Shown: positions 17,831 through 27,745 of the stretch, piece by piece | Layout: each line of letters starts with the position of its first letter | Numbering within the stretch: the stretch's first letter is position 1 | From: Paenibacillus mendelii | GTDB taxonomy: Bacteria > Bacillota > Bacilli > Paenibacillales > Paenibacillaceae | DNA: 64,000 bases | Reading direction: 5' to 3' | Assembly: GCF_024498075.1 (NCBI RefSeq) | Contig: NZ_JANHOF010000012.1 | Location: 62,001 to 126,000, forward strand | Notes under the pieces: generated by a model | What the model was told of the DNA's origin: nothing | The model's database searches: none | The model's input: the letters and a program-made list of their open reading frames with translations, nothing else | Made by a program: the position numbers and the translations under genes

Positions 17831-19153
17831 ATGAGCACCATTCAGGCAACTCAGGCACCAACAGCAGACAGCTCGAATAAGAACGGTCAAGGCAAGAAGG
17901 CATTAATCGCGGCGTACTTTGGTTTTTCGGTCGATATGATTGACGTGTACCTGCCTATTATCGCGCTTGGTCCGGCGATGATCTATTTCCAGCCTGCGGA
18001 TTTGTCACCAACGTTAGCGACAACGCTTTATTATTTGATTTTCGTTCTTTCCCTGGTCGGCCGTCCCATCGGCTCGTTCATCTTCGGTTATGCCGGTGAT
18101 AAAATCGGCCGCAGAAAGACGACGTTGGTCTCGATTCTCGGCATCGGCGTCACGACACTGCTTATCGCGTGTTTGCCGGGTTACGCAACGCTGGGTCTTG
18201 GCGGCGTGCTGCTGCTCGCTGCACTTCGTCTAATCTCAGGTGTCTTTATGGGCGGCGAATACACGTCAGCGAATCCGCTGGCGATGGAATATGCGCCTAA
18301 GAATAAGCGCGGTATGTATGGCGGTTTCATTAATGCAGGATTTCCAACCGGTACGATCGTCGTATCGCTCGCGACATTGGGTACGCTTCAGCTGTTCCCG
18401 GCGGGCGACGCCACTTCCCTCTATGCGGTATGGGGCTGGCGCATTCCATTCATCATCGGCGCATTGCTGAGCTTCATATTATTCATCTATACGTATCGAA
18501 ACGTCGAAGAGTCGAAGGTTTGGGAAGAATCCAAGAAGGCGGAAAATCCAATCAAGGATTTGTTCAGCAAAAAGAACCTGTCCCTGCTCGGTCAAGTATT
18601 CCTCGTCATGAGCGGCGTATGGTTCATTACGAACGCGATTGTCTCTTCGCTGCCCGGCATTCTTAAATATCTTAATGTCAACAGTGTCGATTCAACGAAC
18701 GCCCAGCTTGTAACGAATGTAATCATGTTCTTCCTGTTCATTTTCGCCGGCGCGATCAGCCAGAAAATCGGACGCAAAACGGTGCTGATCATCTTCGGTG
18801 TTCTGAGCTTCACCTTGTCGCCATTGTTCTACTACATGCTGCTGAACGGCGGCTATCAAAGTACGGCGAAGCTGATCGTGCTCGTTGTGCTTGTGAACTG
18901 CTTGGCGATTCCGGTATTCGGGGTTCTCACTTCGTATATTTCCGAGCGCTTCAGCACAGGCGTGCGCGCTTCGGGCTATGGGATCGGCTACAGCCTGGCG
19001 CTGATCATACCGGCTATGACACCGTTCTTCATGCTCGGTCTGAAGAACTTCATGCCTTACGAGTTTACACCAATTGTCATATTGGTCATCGGCGGCTTGT
19101 TCATCACGGTTGGCGCGCTGCTTGGACCTGAGACGAAGAAAGTGGATTTGTAA
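17831..19153 (+). CDS. MFS transporter, metabolite:H+ symporter type
   Basis: Twelve-helix secondary transporter of 440 residues, most like the metabolite:H+ symporter branch that imports organic acids such as shikimate or dicarboxylates. The loop 2-3 signature [13 protein letters not shown] and the [18 protein letters not shown] block in the middle of the first half are typical of that branch. It starts directly after the aldolase stop and shares TAATG with the thiolase gene. As the only transporter in the operon it should import the operon's substrate, most likely a carboxylate. Confidence 0.88.
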   Translation: MSTIQATQAPTADSSNKNGQGKKALIAAYFGFSVDMIDVYLPIIALGPAMIYFQPADLSPTLATTLYYLIFVLSLVGRPIGSFIFGYAGDKIGRRKTTLVSILGIGVTTLLIACLPGYATLGLGGVLLLAALRLISGVFMGGEYTSANPLAMEYAPKNKRGMYGGFINAGFPTGTIVVSLATLGTLQLFPAGDATSLYAVWGWRIPFIIGALLSFILFIYTYRNVEESKVWEESKKAENPIKDLFSKKNLSLLGQVFLVMSGVWFITNAIVSSLPGILKYLNVNSVDSTNAQLVTNVIMFFLFIFAGAISQKIGRKTVLIIFGVLSFTLSPLFYYMLLNGGYQSTAKLIVLVVLVNCLAIPVFGVLTSYISERFSTGVRASGYGIGYSLALIIPAMTPFFMLGLKNFMPYEFTPIVILVIGGLFITVGALLGPETKKVDL

Positions 19154-20352
19154 TGGATAGGAACGAACGGGATGTTGTCATTGTCAGTGCTGTACGGACG
19201 CCGATCGGCAGCTTTCAGGGAGTGTTGAAGGACGTAGGCGCCGTTGAGTTAGGCGCCTTGGTGATCCGGGAAGCGGTCAAGCGTGCAGGCCTGGACGCAG
19301 CAGTCGTAGATGAAGTCATCATGGGCAACGTCCTGCAAGCGGGTCTCGGTCAGAATCCGGCGCGCCAGGCTTCTCTTAAGGCAGGTCTGCCGCAAGAGAC
19401 CCCGGCGCTCACGATCAACATGGTGTGCGGCTCCGGCTTGAAGGCGGTTCACTTGGCGGCGCAGTCGATCCGCGGTGGGGACAGTGAAGTCGTCGTTGCC
19501 GGCGGAATGGAGAACATGAGCCATGCTCCCTATCTTATGCAGGGTGCCCGCGACGGTTTGCGAATGGGTGATCATCAGCTCGTGGACAGCATGATCCGTG
19601 ATGGATTATGGTGCGCAGCGAACGATTATCACATGGGCGTAACGGCTGAGAATCTATGCGAACGGTACTCGCTGAGCCGGGAGGAGCTCGATCGCTTCGC
19701 GCTGGAGAGCCAGCGGAAGGCAGCGGCGGCGGTCGCGGACAAGCGCTTCGCGGACGAAACAGTGCCCGTCGAGATTCCGCAGCGCAAAGGCGGCGCGATC
19801 GTCGTGGATACGGACGAATATCCACGGGACACCTCGCTGGAGGGACTTGCCAAGCTGCGTCCGGCCTTTAAGCGGGACGGTACTGTGACGGCGGGCAACG
19901 CCTCGGGTATTAACGACGGCGCAGCCGCGCTGGTGCTGATGAGCGCCCGGAAGGCGCAGGAGTATGGGCTTACGCCGCTTGCAGTCATTCGCGCCAACGC
20001 TTCGGCTGGTGTCGACCCGGCGGTCATGGGCATTGGGCCTGTCCCGGCCGTTCGACAGGTGCTTGCGAAAACCGGTTTGACGATCGCGAACATCGGACTA
20101 ATTGAAGCGAATGAGGCGTTCGCGTCGCAATCGCTTGCAGTCGCGCAGGAACTGCAGCTCGATTCGAGCGTGTTGAATGTGAATGGCGGCGCTATTGCGC
20201 TCGGCCATCCGATCGGCGCCAGCGGCGCGCGCATTCTGGTGACGCTGCTGCATGAAATGAACCGCCGCAAGACGCAATACGGCCTTGCCGCGCTCTGCAT
20301 TGGCGGCGGTCAGGGCGTTGCGACAATCGTCGAGCGGCCGAATGCCGGTTAG
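19153..20352 (+). CDS. Acetyl-CoA acetyltransferase (thiolase)
   Basis: Cytoplasmic thiolase of 399 residues. In catabolism it would cleave acetoacetyl-CoA or another 3-oxoacyl-CoA with CoA. Active-site elements are present: nucleophilic Cys in [12 protein letters not shown] near residue 90, the NEAFA block, [17 protein letters not shown] (catalytic His near 355) and the C-terminal Cys in CIGGGQGV. The ATG overlaps the MFS stop codon by one base. Together with the CoA-transferase that follows it forms a complete activate-and-cleave pair for a 3-oxoacid. Confidence 0.95.
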   Translation: MDRNERDVVIVSAVRTPIGSFQGVLKDVGAVELGALVIREAVKRAGLDAAVVDEVIMGNVLQAGLGQNPARQASLKAGLPQETPALTINMVCGSGLKAVHLAAQSIRGGDSEVVVAGGMENMSHAPYLMQGARDGLRMGDHQLVDSMIRDGLWCAANDYHMGVTAENLCERYSLSREELDRFALESQRKAAAAVADKRFADETVPVEIPQRKGGAIVVDTDEYPRDTSLEGLAKLRPAFKRDGTVTAGNASGINDGAAALVLMSARKAQEYGLTPLAVIRANASAGVDPAVMGIGPVPAVRQVLAKTGLTIANIGLIEANEAFASQSLAVAQELQLDSSVLNVNGGAIALGHPIGASGARILVTLLHEMNRRKTQYGLAALCIGGGQGVATIVERPNAG

Positions 20353-20369
20353 GAAGGAGAGGAAGTGAA

Positions 20370-21059
20370 TTGAAAACGATAGCAGCTTCTTATGCGGAGG
20401 CGATAGCGGATATTCAGGACGGAGCGACGCTGATGGTGGGCGGCTTCGGACTTGTCGGCATACCGGAGAATTTGATTACGGCGCTCGTGGAGAAGGGGGT
20501 CAAGGATTTGACGATTATCTCCAACAACTGCGGTGTGGATGACTTCGGCCTGGGGCTTCTGCTGCGGAACAAGCAGATTCGTACCATCATCGCCTCCTAC
20601 GTGGGTGAGAATAAAGAGTTCGAGAGGCAGGCGTTGTCGGGCGAGATTACCGTGAAGCTCATCCCGCAAGGCACACTGGCTGAGAAAATCCGCGCAGGCG
20701 GAGCCGGCATTCCGGCTTTCTACACGCCTGCGGGCGTCGGCACACCAATTGCTGCCAACCGCGAAACGCGCGTGTTTGACGGCAAGGAATATTTACTGGA
20801 GGAATCGCTGACAGCCGACTTCAGCCTAATCCTTGCCTCGAAAGCGGATCGGATGGGGAATCTGGTGTACAACAAAACGGCGATGAATTTCAATCCGATC
20901 ATGGCGGCGGCGGGTAGAATGACGATCGCCGAGGCGGAGGAAATCGTCGAAGCCGGTACGTTGAGCCCGGGAACGATCCAGACTCCAGGGATCTATGTCC
21001 AGCGGCTTATCGCCGGCCGGCAGACGAAACGGGTCGAGAAGCGTACGGTTCGGGCGTAA
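20370..21059 (+). CDS. 3-oxoacid CoA-transferase, subunit A
   Basis: Alpha subunit of a heteromeric acetoacetate/3-oxoacid CoA-transferase (AtoD/ScoA type), 229 residues. [13 protein letters not shown] near the N-terminus and the [16 protein letters not shown] block are characteristic. The start is a TTG at 20370 ([10 protein letters not shown]) with AAGGAGAGG about 8-10 bases upstream; no ATG or GTG in frame fits. It moves CoA from succinyl-CoA or acetyl-CoA to the acid with subunit B. Lies 17 bases after the thiolase gene. Confidence 0.93.
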   Translation: MKTIAASYAEAIADIQDGATLMVGGFGLVGIPENLITALVEKGVKDLTIISNNCGVDDFGLGLLLRNKQIRTIIASYVGENKEFERQALSGEITVKLIPQGTLAEKIRAGGAGIPAFYTPAGVGTPIAANRETRVFDGKEYLLEESLTADFSLILASKADRMGNLVYNKTAMNFNPIMAAAGRMTIAEAEEIVEAGTLSPGTIQTPGIYVQRLIAGRQTKRVEKRTVRA

Positions 21060-21093
21060 GACATATGGCACCCGGCCCGGGAAGCAAGAGAGG

Positions 21094-21777
21094 ATGATGA
21101 TTACAAATATGGATCATACTAAACTATCGGTTCGGGAGCGGATCGCCAGAAGGGCGGAGCGTGAGATCAAGGATGGCTTCTATGTGAATCTGGGCATCGG
21201 CATTCCGACGCTGGTGGCGAATTACTTGGCGGCGGATAAACAGGTTGTGCTGCAATCGGAGAACGGCTTGCTCGGTATCGGACCTTATCCGGCGGAGGAC
21301 GAGCTTGACCCCGACCTCATCAATGCCGGCAAGGAAACGATCACCGCAGCCCAAGGTGCGGCCTATTTTCACAGCGCAGAATCGTTCGGCATGATCCGTG
21401 GCGGACATATTGATCTGGCGATACTGGGCGGGATGGAAGTATCCGGTGAGGGAGATCTGGCCAATTGGATGATTCCCGGCAAGATGGTCAAGGGGATGGG
21501 CGGAGCAATGGATCTGGTACATGGCGCGAAACGAATCGTCGTGGTCATGGATCACGTCAACAAGGACAGCCAGCCCAAAATCTTGCGTGCGTGCAGCCTG
21601 CCGTTAACGGGCAAGCGTGTTGTTAACCGTATCATTACGGACCGGGCGGTGATCGATGTCACGCCGGACGGTCTGCGTCTCGTCGAGGTCGCTTCCGGCT
21701 ATACGGTCGAGGCGATTAAGGCGTGCACAGAGGCAGAGCTCCTCGTAGCGGAGGATGTCGTGTTGGATGCATTTTAA
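21094..21777 (+). CDS. 3-oxoacid CoA-transferase, subunit B
   Basis: Beta subunit carrying the catalytic glutamate in LQSENGLLGIGP, with the expected GFYVNLGIGIPTLVANYL N-terminal block and GGMEVSGEGDLANWMIPGK. 227 residues from the first ATG at 21094; ATGs at 21097 and 21109 are also possible and the AGAGAGG site suits 21097 best. It ends the operon, and a terminator follows at 21850. With subunit A and the thiolase it points to a 3-oxoacid, possibly acetoacetate, as a pathway product. Confidence 0.93.
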   Translation: MMITNMDHTKLSVRERIARRAEREIKDGFYVNLGIGIPTLVANYLAADKQVVLQSENGLLGIGPYPAEDELDPDLINAGKETITAAQGAAYFHSAESFGMIRGGHIDLAILGGMEVSGEGDLANWMIPGKMVKGMGGAMDLVHGAKRIVVVMDHVNKDSQPKILRACSLPLTGKRVVNRIITDRAVIDVTPDGLRLVEVASGYTVEAIKACTEAELLVAEDVVLDAF

Positions 21778-21849
21778 TAGGCGAATGATTAAGCATGTAT
21801 ACGCGGAGATGAACCGTGGATTACATATCCACAGGGCGTGTTATCGCGA

Positions 21850-21884
21850 ATGAAAAAGCCGGCCAATGGGGTCGGTTTTTTTTC
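21850..21884 (+). terminator. Terminator of the DUF6282/CoA-transferase operon
   Basis: AAAAAGCCGGCC pairs imperfectly with GGGTCGGTTTTT across a short loop and runs into eight T residues. It lies about 75 bases after the subunit-B stop. Confidence 0.75.
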
Positions 21885-22120
21885 GTGGATGCGAGGGGAT
21901 GATACGGTCCTAATTAGGCAGTCTGTGTCCCGAAAGTACATGCAGGGCCTTAATGTTATATCGTTCATAAGAGTATATTAGGTGAAGCGAACCGAATGTA
22001 TCACGGCTATGCCAAAGTGCTATAAATATATTTATATTAGCGTAAGTTCGGTAAATGGCTTACAATAAATACCATGATCACGGCATATTTGTTCAGAAAG
22101 TCGGGTCTTTACGAACACAC

Positions 22121-22155
22121 TTAAAGGGACTTCCTCGGGGGGAGTCCCTTATTTT
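22121..22155 (+). terminator. Intrinsic terminator or attenuator ahead of the module-2 regulator
   Basis: AAGGGACT and AGTCCCTT form an 8-bp stem with an 11-base loop, followed by ATTTTT. It stops 23 bases before the response-regulator ATG, leaving no room for a promoter after it, so either the module is expressed by read-through (attenuation) or the promoter overlaps it. Confidence 0.65.
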
Positions 22156-22177
22156 TCGATCGGAGGAGCGAGTGACG

Positions 22178-23860
22178 ATGTTGAAGGTCATGATCGTGGA
22201 TGACGAGAAGAGGCAGCGCGAAGGGCTGTTGAAGCATATCCCTTGGGAGGACTACGGCATGCAGGTGGTGCATTGCGCCGCGAACGGCGTCGAGGCGCTT
22301 GAGGCGGCGAGGGACAATTGGCCGGACCTGGTAATCACCGATGTGAAGATGCCGCGCATGAACGGGCTGGAGCTGTCCAAGGCACTGAAGGCGGAGCAGC
22401 CAGACTGCAAAATCATCATTATCAGCGGATATGAGGAGTTCGAAATCTATAAGTCCGCGATTGAATTGCAGGCGCAATCCTTCCTGATGAAACCGATCGT
22501 CCTCAGGAAGATGAAGGAGGAGCTGGCCAAGATCAACTCTGTCTTCGAGGCAGAGAGAAGCAGCAGGCAGGAGCTGCGCTTGCTGCAGGAACAGCTGGAG
22601 GCGAGCAAGCCGCTGCTTGTGGACCAATTCGTCCGGGATCTGCTTGGAGGCTTCGCGACGGACGAGACGGCGATATCCGAAAGGGCCGCTTTCCTGTCCC
22701 TTCCGCTGCCTTCCGCCGGCTATTACATCCTATCGATTCGGCCGGATGAACGGTCTTTGAAGCAAGCGGTCGAGGAGCCCGATGGGGGCAGACAAGAGTT
22801 CCACTTTGCATTGTACCGGCTGCTAGCGGAGATGGCTGTCCGGTTTGGCGGCATGCTGACGGCCTACAAGGAAGGCGGGTATGGGTTGATTGCGGAGGCG
22901 GACGAATCACGGGATCTGCTCACGGATCGGATCGACGCGGAGAAGGTGTTGATCGAGGAAAAGCTGTCCCGGACGTTGACCATCGGCATTAGCAAGTGGA
23001 AGGGCAGCATCGGGGAAGCGGGGGAAGGGTATCGCGAAGCGGAAATGGCGCTCAGGCAGAGGTTCTATCTGGGCAAAGGGAAAACGATCTTCTTCGACGA
23101 TCTGGGTCCGCTGGGCACTGTACCGCCGGATCTGGAGCAGACGTATCAGGATATGGTCTCAAGCGCGGCAATCGGCGACCACCCTCGGATGGAGACACGT
23201 TTAGATGAAATTCTGACCGGGGTCTTAAGGCTGCCTCCCGCGCTGCAGGAACAGCATATGAAGGTACTCTGCTTCCGGGTGATTAGCGACGTTCAGCGCA
23301 TTCTGCACGACAGCGGGGAGCGGAGCCGGGCAGCGGCCGCACGGGATGGAGTCATGCCCGCCAGCGCCTGGGATGATGCGAACCGGCTCGGTTCGATTCT
23401 TGATATGCGCGACTGGGTGGCCGGTCGGCTGTCAGCCATGGTTCATCATATCCACGGCGACCGGTCGAGCAGGCATTCCACCGTTATCCATAAGGTCAAG
23501 CAAATTCTTGAAAGCGATTACGGTCAATCGATAACAATTCAGGATCTTGCCCAGAAGGTATTCCTGACCCCGAATTATTTGTGCAATGTGTTCAAGGAGC
23601 ATGTAGGCGAGAGCATTATCGAGCATCTGACGAAGATTCGGATGAAGCATGCGAAGCAGCTGCTAGCCGGGACTCCCCTCAAAATATACGAAATCGCCGA
23701 GCAAACCGGCTTCAAGAGCCTGTCGTATTTCGGACTTGTCTTCAAGAACATGTTCGGACTCTCACCGAAGGAGTATAGGGATGCTCTTCTGCCTGGTGAA
23801 TCTGACCGGCGTACGGGATCGGGAGGGGAATCGGCGCATGAAACGGAGAATGAGGTTTAA
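22178..23860 (+). CDS. YesN-type response regulator, REC + AraC HTH (module 2)
   Basis: Transcription activator of 560 residues. The start taken is the ATG at 22178 (MLKVMIVDDE) with GGAGGAG 9 bases upstream; an in-frame GTG two codons earlier is less likely. Receiver domain about 1-120 with phosphoacceptor Asp55 (LVITDVKMPR), central region with a degenerate cyclase-like stretch, and a C-terminal AraC double helix-turn-helix (LTPNYLCNVFKEHVGE, GFKSLSYFGLVFKNMFG). The kinase gene starts 23 bases before its stop. Probably activates the permease, binding-protein and hydrolase genes downstream. Confidence 0.92.
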   Translation: MLKVMIVDDEKRQREGLLKHIPWEDYGMQVVHCAANGVEALEAARDNWPDLVITDVKMPRMNGLELSKALKAEQPDCKIIIISGYEEFEIYKSAIELQAQSFLMKPIVLRKMKEELAKINSVFEAERSSRQELRLLQEQLEASKPLLVDQFVRDLLGGFATDETAISERAAFLSLPLPSAGYYILSIRPDERSLKQAVEEPDGGRQEFHFALYRLLAEMAVRFGGMLTAYKEGGYGLIAEADESRDLLTDRIDAEKVLIEEKLSRTLTIGISKWKGSIGEAGEGYREAEMALRQRFYLGKGKTIFFDDLGPLGTVPPDLEQTYQDMVSSAAIGDHPRMETRLDEILTGVLRLPPALQEQHMKVLCFRVISDVQRILHDSGERSRAAAARDGVMPASAWDDANRLGSILDMRDWVAGRLSAMVHHIHGDRSSRHSTVIHKVKQILESDYGQSITIQDLAQKVFLTPNYLCNVFKEHVGESIIEHLTKIRMKHAKQLLAGTPLKIYEIAEQTGFKSLSYFGLVFKNMFGLSPKEYRDALLPGESDRRTGSGGESAHETENEV

Positions 23861-25679
23861 TTTTCACCATCTGCATCTGAAGCACAAGCTGCTGATTTGT
23901 TACGGGACGCTGATCGTGTTTTCGGTTCTGATTGTGGGCGTCTTCTCCTACTATAACGCGCGCGAATATGTTTCTGGGCAGGCCAGCGATGAATATTTCC
24001 GGACCCTCGAGCAAATCCGGATGAATATCGAATTCAAGCTGAACACCTACGACGAGCTCGCCAATCAAATCATTACCGACGATAATTTCATCTTCGCTTT
24101 GTTCAAGACGTATACTTCCCCTGCCGATTATTCTTATCAATACCTGACTGTCATCCGTGACGCTTTGAAGCTGAAGGAGAAGAATAAAAGCGTGCTTGAC
24201 ATGCTCATCTACAAAGAGAACGACACCATGCCGGAAGACGGCGTCAATCTGATCAATCTAGAGAGCGCGCAGAAAAGCTGGTGGTATAAAACATACTTCG
24301 GCGACGTTGAAGGGGCCGGTGTGACCGACTTTATCCGCATGCAGAATGCGAAAGTATGGCTCATTACCGACGAGGATTTGAGACCGCCTTACAAGCTGGA
24401 ACGGGTGGCACGCCAGAAGCGGGTGGCGATCGTCAAGCCGATCGTCTTCAATCGGGAGACGCTGGTCGGCATTCTGGAGACCGACATTAAATACGATGCC
24501 ATATTCGGGGAGTATGAAGCGGCACGGTCTGGAGGTGGTGCAGGCGATAACGATGATCGGCTGTTCATTACGGATGCGGGAAACAGCGTGCTGTTCCAGA
24601 ACGATGAAGGAGGGACGGCCACGGCCGGGCTGCTGCGCGATTACGCCTCGGAGATGGAGGGGAAGAGCGGGGGCTTCTTCCAGATTGATGACGGGAAGGC
24701 GAAGAAGCTGATCGTTTTTAGCAAAGGTACGGATTACGGTTGGACCTATTTCCGGGAAATTCCGATCGAGCGATTGTTGAACAGCGCCAAATCGGTCCAG
24801 CAATTGACGATCGCCATCGCGCTGCTCAGCATTGCCGTCAGTTTCCTGATCAGCCTTGTCATCGCCAGCGTGCTGACCCGGCGAATCGCGGTTCTGTCCA
24901 GGAAGATGGAAGAGATCGGCGATCTGGAGTTGGATGTAACCGTCGAGATCGACGGTAAAGATGAAGTAGGCCATCTGGCCCGCAGCTTCAACCGAATGAT
25001 AAAACGGATGAAGGAGCTTGTGACGGAGCTGAAATCGAGTCAGCAAATTCAAAGGGATTCCGAAGTGAAGGCGCTGCAAGCGCAAATCAATCCACATTTC
25101 CTATACAATACGCTGGCGACGATCAAGTGGGCAGCCCTCGACAATGAAAGCGATAAAGTCGCGACGATGGTGGACAATCTATCGACCTTCTACCGGCTGT
25201 CACTTAACAAGGGGCGCGAGTTTTTGACCGTCGAAGAAGAGTTGGAGCAAATCACCGCCTATACCGACATCCAGCAGGAACGGCTTGGCGAACGGATTCG
25301 TGTGCAGATCGACTGCGAGGAAGAAATCAAACGCTGCTATATGCTCAAGCTGCTCCTTCAGCCCTTCGTGGAAAATGCGATCATACACGGCGCGGAGCAT
25401 AATTACGATAGCGTGACCACGATTCGGATCCATGGCTTCCGCGCCGGAGAGCGGATCGTGCTGGAGGTGATCGACGACGGCATCGGCATCGAGCATACCC
25501 CGAGTCCGGGCGACTACCGGTTTGCGGGCGGTTACGGGATCCTCAACGTCCATGAGAAAATCCGCATCGTATACGGCGGTCAGTACGGCGTTGGGCTCAC
25601 CAGCGAGCGCGGGTGGGGAACGAAAGTGACGGTCACGATTCCGGTCGTTGTCGATGACCCCAATCCGGCCGACAGCTAG
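23838..25679 (+). CDS. YesM-type sensor histidine kinase (module 2)
   Basis: Sensor kinase of 613 residues. I use the ATG at 23838 (MKRRMRFNFHH), preceded by GGGAGGGG 9 bases upstream and overlapping the regulator gene by 23 bases. Helix 1 about residues 18-40 (ICYGTLIVFSVLIVGVFSYY), an extracytoplasmic dCache-like region to about 315, helix 2 (IAIALLSIAVSFLISLVIAS), HAMP, then His_kinase with the phosphoacceptor His near residue 420 (INPHFLYNTLA) and HATPase with ENAIIHG and DDGIGI. Unlike module 1, the regulator gene precedes the kinase gene. Confidence 0.92.
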   Translation: MKRRMRFNFHHLHLKHKLLICYGTLIVFSVLIVGVFSYYNAREYVSGQASDEYFRTLEQIRMNIEFKLNTYDELANQIITDDNFIFALFKTYTSPADYSYQYLTVIRDALKLKEKNKSVLDMLIYKENDTMPEDGVNLINLESAQKSWWYKTYFGDVEGAGVTDFIRMQNAKVWLITDEDLRPPYKLERVARQKRVAIVKPIVFNRETLVGILETDIKYDAIFGEYEAARSGGGAGDNDDRLFITDAGNSVLFQNDEGGTATAGLLRDYASEMEGKSGGFFQIDDGKAKKLIVFSKGTDYGWTYFREIPIERLLNSAKSVQQLTIAIALLSIAVSFLISLVIASVLTRRIAVLSRKMEEIGDLELDVTVEIDGKDEVGHLARSFNRMIKRMKELVTELKSSQQIQRDSEVKALQAQINPHFLYNTLATIKWAALDNESDKVATMVDNLSTFYRLSLNKGREFLTVEEELEQITAYTDIQQERLGERIRVQIDCEEEIKRCYMLKLLLQPFVENAIIHGAEHNYDSVTTIRIHGFRAGERIVLEVIDDGIGIEHTPSPGDYRFAGGYGILNVHEKIRIVYGGQYGVGLTSERGWGTKVTVTIPVVVDDPNPADS

Positions 25680-25772
25680 GCTTCGTAATAAATATCATAA
25701 AATACTTAGAACATTGCGTAGAATACGAAATTCCGCTCTCCCCACGGTTCATTCTATACTGAAAGCGTGGAA

Positions 25773-25786
25773 TGTAAGCGCTGCAA
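25773..25786 (+). promoter_or_regulatory. Candidate cre (CcpA) box upstream of module-2 permeases
   Basis: TGTAAGCGCTGCAA agrees with the cre consensus TGWAANCGNTNWCA at all but two positions, 61 bases before the permease start. A related TGAAAGCG lies 14 bases earlier. It lies in the 167-base gap that should hold the transporter promoter. Confidence 0.4.
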
Positions 25787-25846
25787 AAACGGAATCGGCT
25801 TGGCCGCAGCAACCGAATTTGCAAGAACGGCATGGGGAGACATGGA

Positions 25847-26773
25847 ATGAACAAAGCACAATTCGCCTTTAGAAGAGACATCTGGAACAACCGCTATTTG
25901 TACGCATTTATCCTTCCCGGGGTCGTTTGGTTTCTCGTATTCTGCTATCAGCCTCTGTACGGGCTGCTGATTGCATTCAAGGACTACGACATCGTGGCTG
26001 GAGTGACGAATAGCCCTTGGGCGGGCTTCAAGTATTTTACGGATTTTTTCAACGATTACAATTTCAAGCCGATCATGATCAATACGATCATGATCAGCTT
26101 GCTCAAGCTTGCGATCGGCTTCCCGGCCCCGATTGTGCTTGCCTTACTGCTTAACGAGGTTCGGAAGAAAATGTTCAAGCGCATCGTGCAGACAATATCG
26201 TACCTGCCGTTCTTCGTGTCCTGGGTCGTCGTGTCGGGCATTTGGTACGAGCTCCTGACGATTGATCAGGGCGGCATCGTCAATACGGCGCTTATGAGCC
26301 TCGGGTTGATACGGGAGCCAATCTTCTGGCTCGGCAACGAGGATTACTTCTGGTGGATCGTCGTCGCCTCGGATATCTGGAAGGGTATCGGCTGGGGAGC
26401 GATTATCTATTTGGCCGCCTTGTCCGGCATCGACGAAGAGCTGTATGAGGCGTCGGTCATGGACGGTGCGGGGCGTATGCGCCAGACGTGGCATATTACG
26501 CTGCCCGGCATCCGCTCGACGATTATCATCTTGTTTATCCTGGCAACGGGCAATATCATGAACGCCGGTTTCGACCAAATCTATGTTATGCAAAATCCAA
26601 TGGTGCTCGATCGTGCGCAGATCATCGATACCTACGTCATGACGGCCGGTATCTTTCAAGCCAATTACTCCATCGCTACCGCGGTCGGCCTGTTTAAATC
26701 AGTCATCGGTCTGGCCCTCCTCCTGCTGACGAATGCATTGGTCAAGCTGCTGGGTGAGGAGGGGATATTGTGA
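25847..26773 (+). CDS. Sugar ABC transporter permease, LplB-like (module 2)
   Basis: First permease of the module-2 CUT1 importer. Start at the ATG at 25847 (MNKAQFAFRR) with GGGGAG about 8 bases upstream, 308 residues; the in-frame ATG five codons earlier lacks a site. Six hydrophobic helices beginning at YAFILPGVVWFLVFCYQPLY, and the EAA loop YEASVMDGAGRMRQTWHITL. It overlaps the second permease by four bases (GTGA), so the two are translated together. Confidence 0.93.
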   Translation: MNKAQFAFRRDIWNNRYLYAFILPGVVWFLVFCYQPLYGLLIAFKDYDIVAGVTNSPWAGFKYFTDFFNDYNFKPIMINTIMISLLKLAIGFPAPIVLALLLNEVRKKMFKRIVQTISYLPFFVSWVVVSGIWYELLTIDQGGIVNTALMSLGLIREPIFWLGNEDYFWWIVVASDIWKGIGWGAIIYLAALSGIDEELYEASVMDGAGRMRQTWHITLPGIRSTIIILFILATGNIMNAGFDQIYVMQNPMVLDRAQIIDTYVMTAGIFQANYSIATAVGLFKSVIGLALLLLTNALVKLLGEEGIL

Positions 26774-27657
26774 GAAAGAGCAAAGCTGAGAAGCTGTTTA
26801 CGATCGTGAATTATGCAATATTGATCGTGCTGTCGTTCTCCATTTTGTTTCCGTTCTGGCGGATCGTCATGCTGTCGCTGAACGAGGGCATCGATTCTAT
26901 GCGGGGCGGCATCTATTTCTGGCCACGGGTATTCACGCTGGACAATTACTCGGTCATCTTCGCCCGTTCGGAAATTATGAACGCTTATAAAGTCACGATC
27001 TTCCGAACGGTGGTCGGCACGATATTGTCGGTCTTCCTCATGTCGCTCATGGCCTATGGCTTGTCCAAGCGCCACCTGCGCGGAAGGCAGCTTGTCAATG
27101 TCCTGGTGCTCTTCACGATGTTCTTCAGCGGCGGGTTGATCCCATTCTATTTGCTGCTGAAGGATCTGCATCTGCTGAATAGCGTCTGGGTATACATCGT
27201 TCCTTCTCTCTATTCGGCATGGAACCTCATCTTGTTCCGTACCTTCTTCCAGCAGCTTCCGGCAGCGTTGGAGGAATCGGCGAAGATCGACGGGGCCAGT
27301 GATCTGATCGTCTATTTCCGGATTGTCGTCCCGCTCTCCATGCCGATCTTCGCGACGATTTCCCTGTTCGTGGCCGTCGGGCACTGGAATGACTGGTTCT
27401 CCGGCACCGTCTATGTGCGCGATCCGAACCTGGTACCGCTGCAAACGCTGCTCATGAGCATTATCCGGGAGAACGACAGCACCAAGATGATCGCCGGCGG
27501 GGTAGCTGACCTGTCGAGTGAAGGCGTTAGAACTGTCACAAGCTATTCCGTCAAAATGGCGACCTTGATCGCGACCATTCTTCCTGTCATCATGTTGTAC
27601 CCGTTCCTGCAAAAGTATTTCGTGAAGGGGGTGATGGTGGGATCGATCAAGGGATAG
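26770..27657 (+). CDS. Sugar ABC transporter permease, LplC-like (module 2)
   Basis: Second permease subunit, 295 residues, starting with a GTG that overlaps the previous stop by four bases; the preceding GGTGAGGAGGGG tract is the ribosome binding site. Six predicted helices, EAA loop EESAKIDGASDLIVYFRIVV, and the typical C-terminus FVKGVMVGSIKG. It pairs with the binding protein that begins 88 bases downstream. Confidence 0.93.
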   Translation: MRKSKAEKLFTIVNYAILIVLSFSILFPFWRIVMLSLNEGIDSMRGGIYFWPRVFTLDNYSVIFARSEIMNAYKVTIFRTVVGTILSVFLMSLMAYGLSKRHLRGRQLVNVLVLFTMFFSGGLIPFYLLLKDLHLLNSVWVYIVPSLYSAWNLILFRTFFQQLPAALEESAKIDGASDLIVYFRIVVPLSMPIFATISLFVAVGHWNDWFSGTVYVRDPNLVPLQTLLMSIIRENDSTKMIAGGVADLSSEGVRTVTSYSVKMATLIATILPVIMLYPFLQKYFVKGVMVGSIKG

Positions 27658-27745
27658 CGCCGAAGGCACCATTCGAACGAATGCCCTGCATGGATGAAAC
27701 CGGATTGGCAGAACGATCAGACAGAACTATGAAAGGGGAGGCGGC

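Larger units (their letters stand above)
21778..22177 (+). other. 400-base gap with two terminators before module-2 regulator
   Basis: The gap contains the terminator of the CoA-transferase operon (21850-21884), about 230 bases of sequence without a credible ORF, and a second hairpin at 22121-22155 only 23 bases before the response-regulator start. A promoter for module 2 should lie between the two hairpins or after the second; ACAAT at 22061 is a weak -10 candidate. Confidence 0.5.

Noticed and set aside
22055-22177. N-terminal extension of the module-2 response regulator
   Set aside because: The extension has no ribosome binding site, runs through a terminator hairpin, and would put about 40 residues before the receiver domain.
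24258-25097. 279-codon minus-strand frame opposite the module-2 kinase
   Set aside because: Antisense shadow of a conserved kinase; no recognisable domain or start signal.
26665-27672. 335-codon minus-strand frame opposite the module-2 permease gene
   Set aside because: The translation is highly charged (His, Asp, Arg, Glu) without any domain, exactly antisense to a clear permease.
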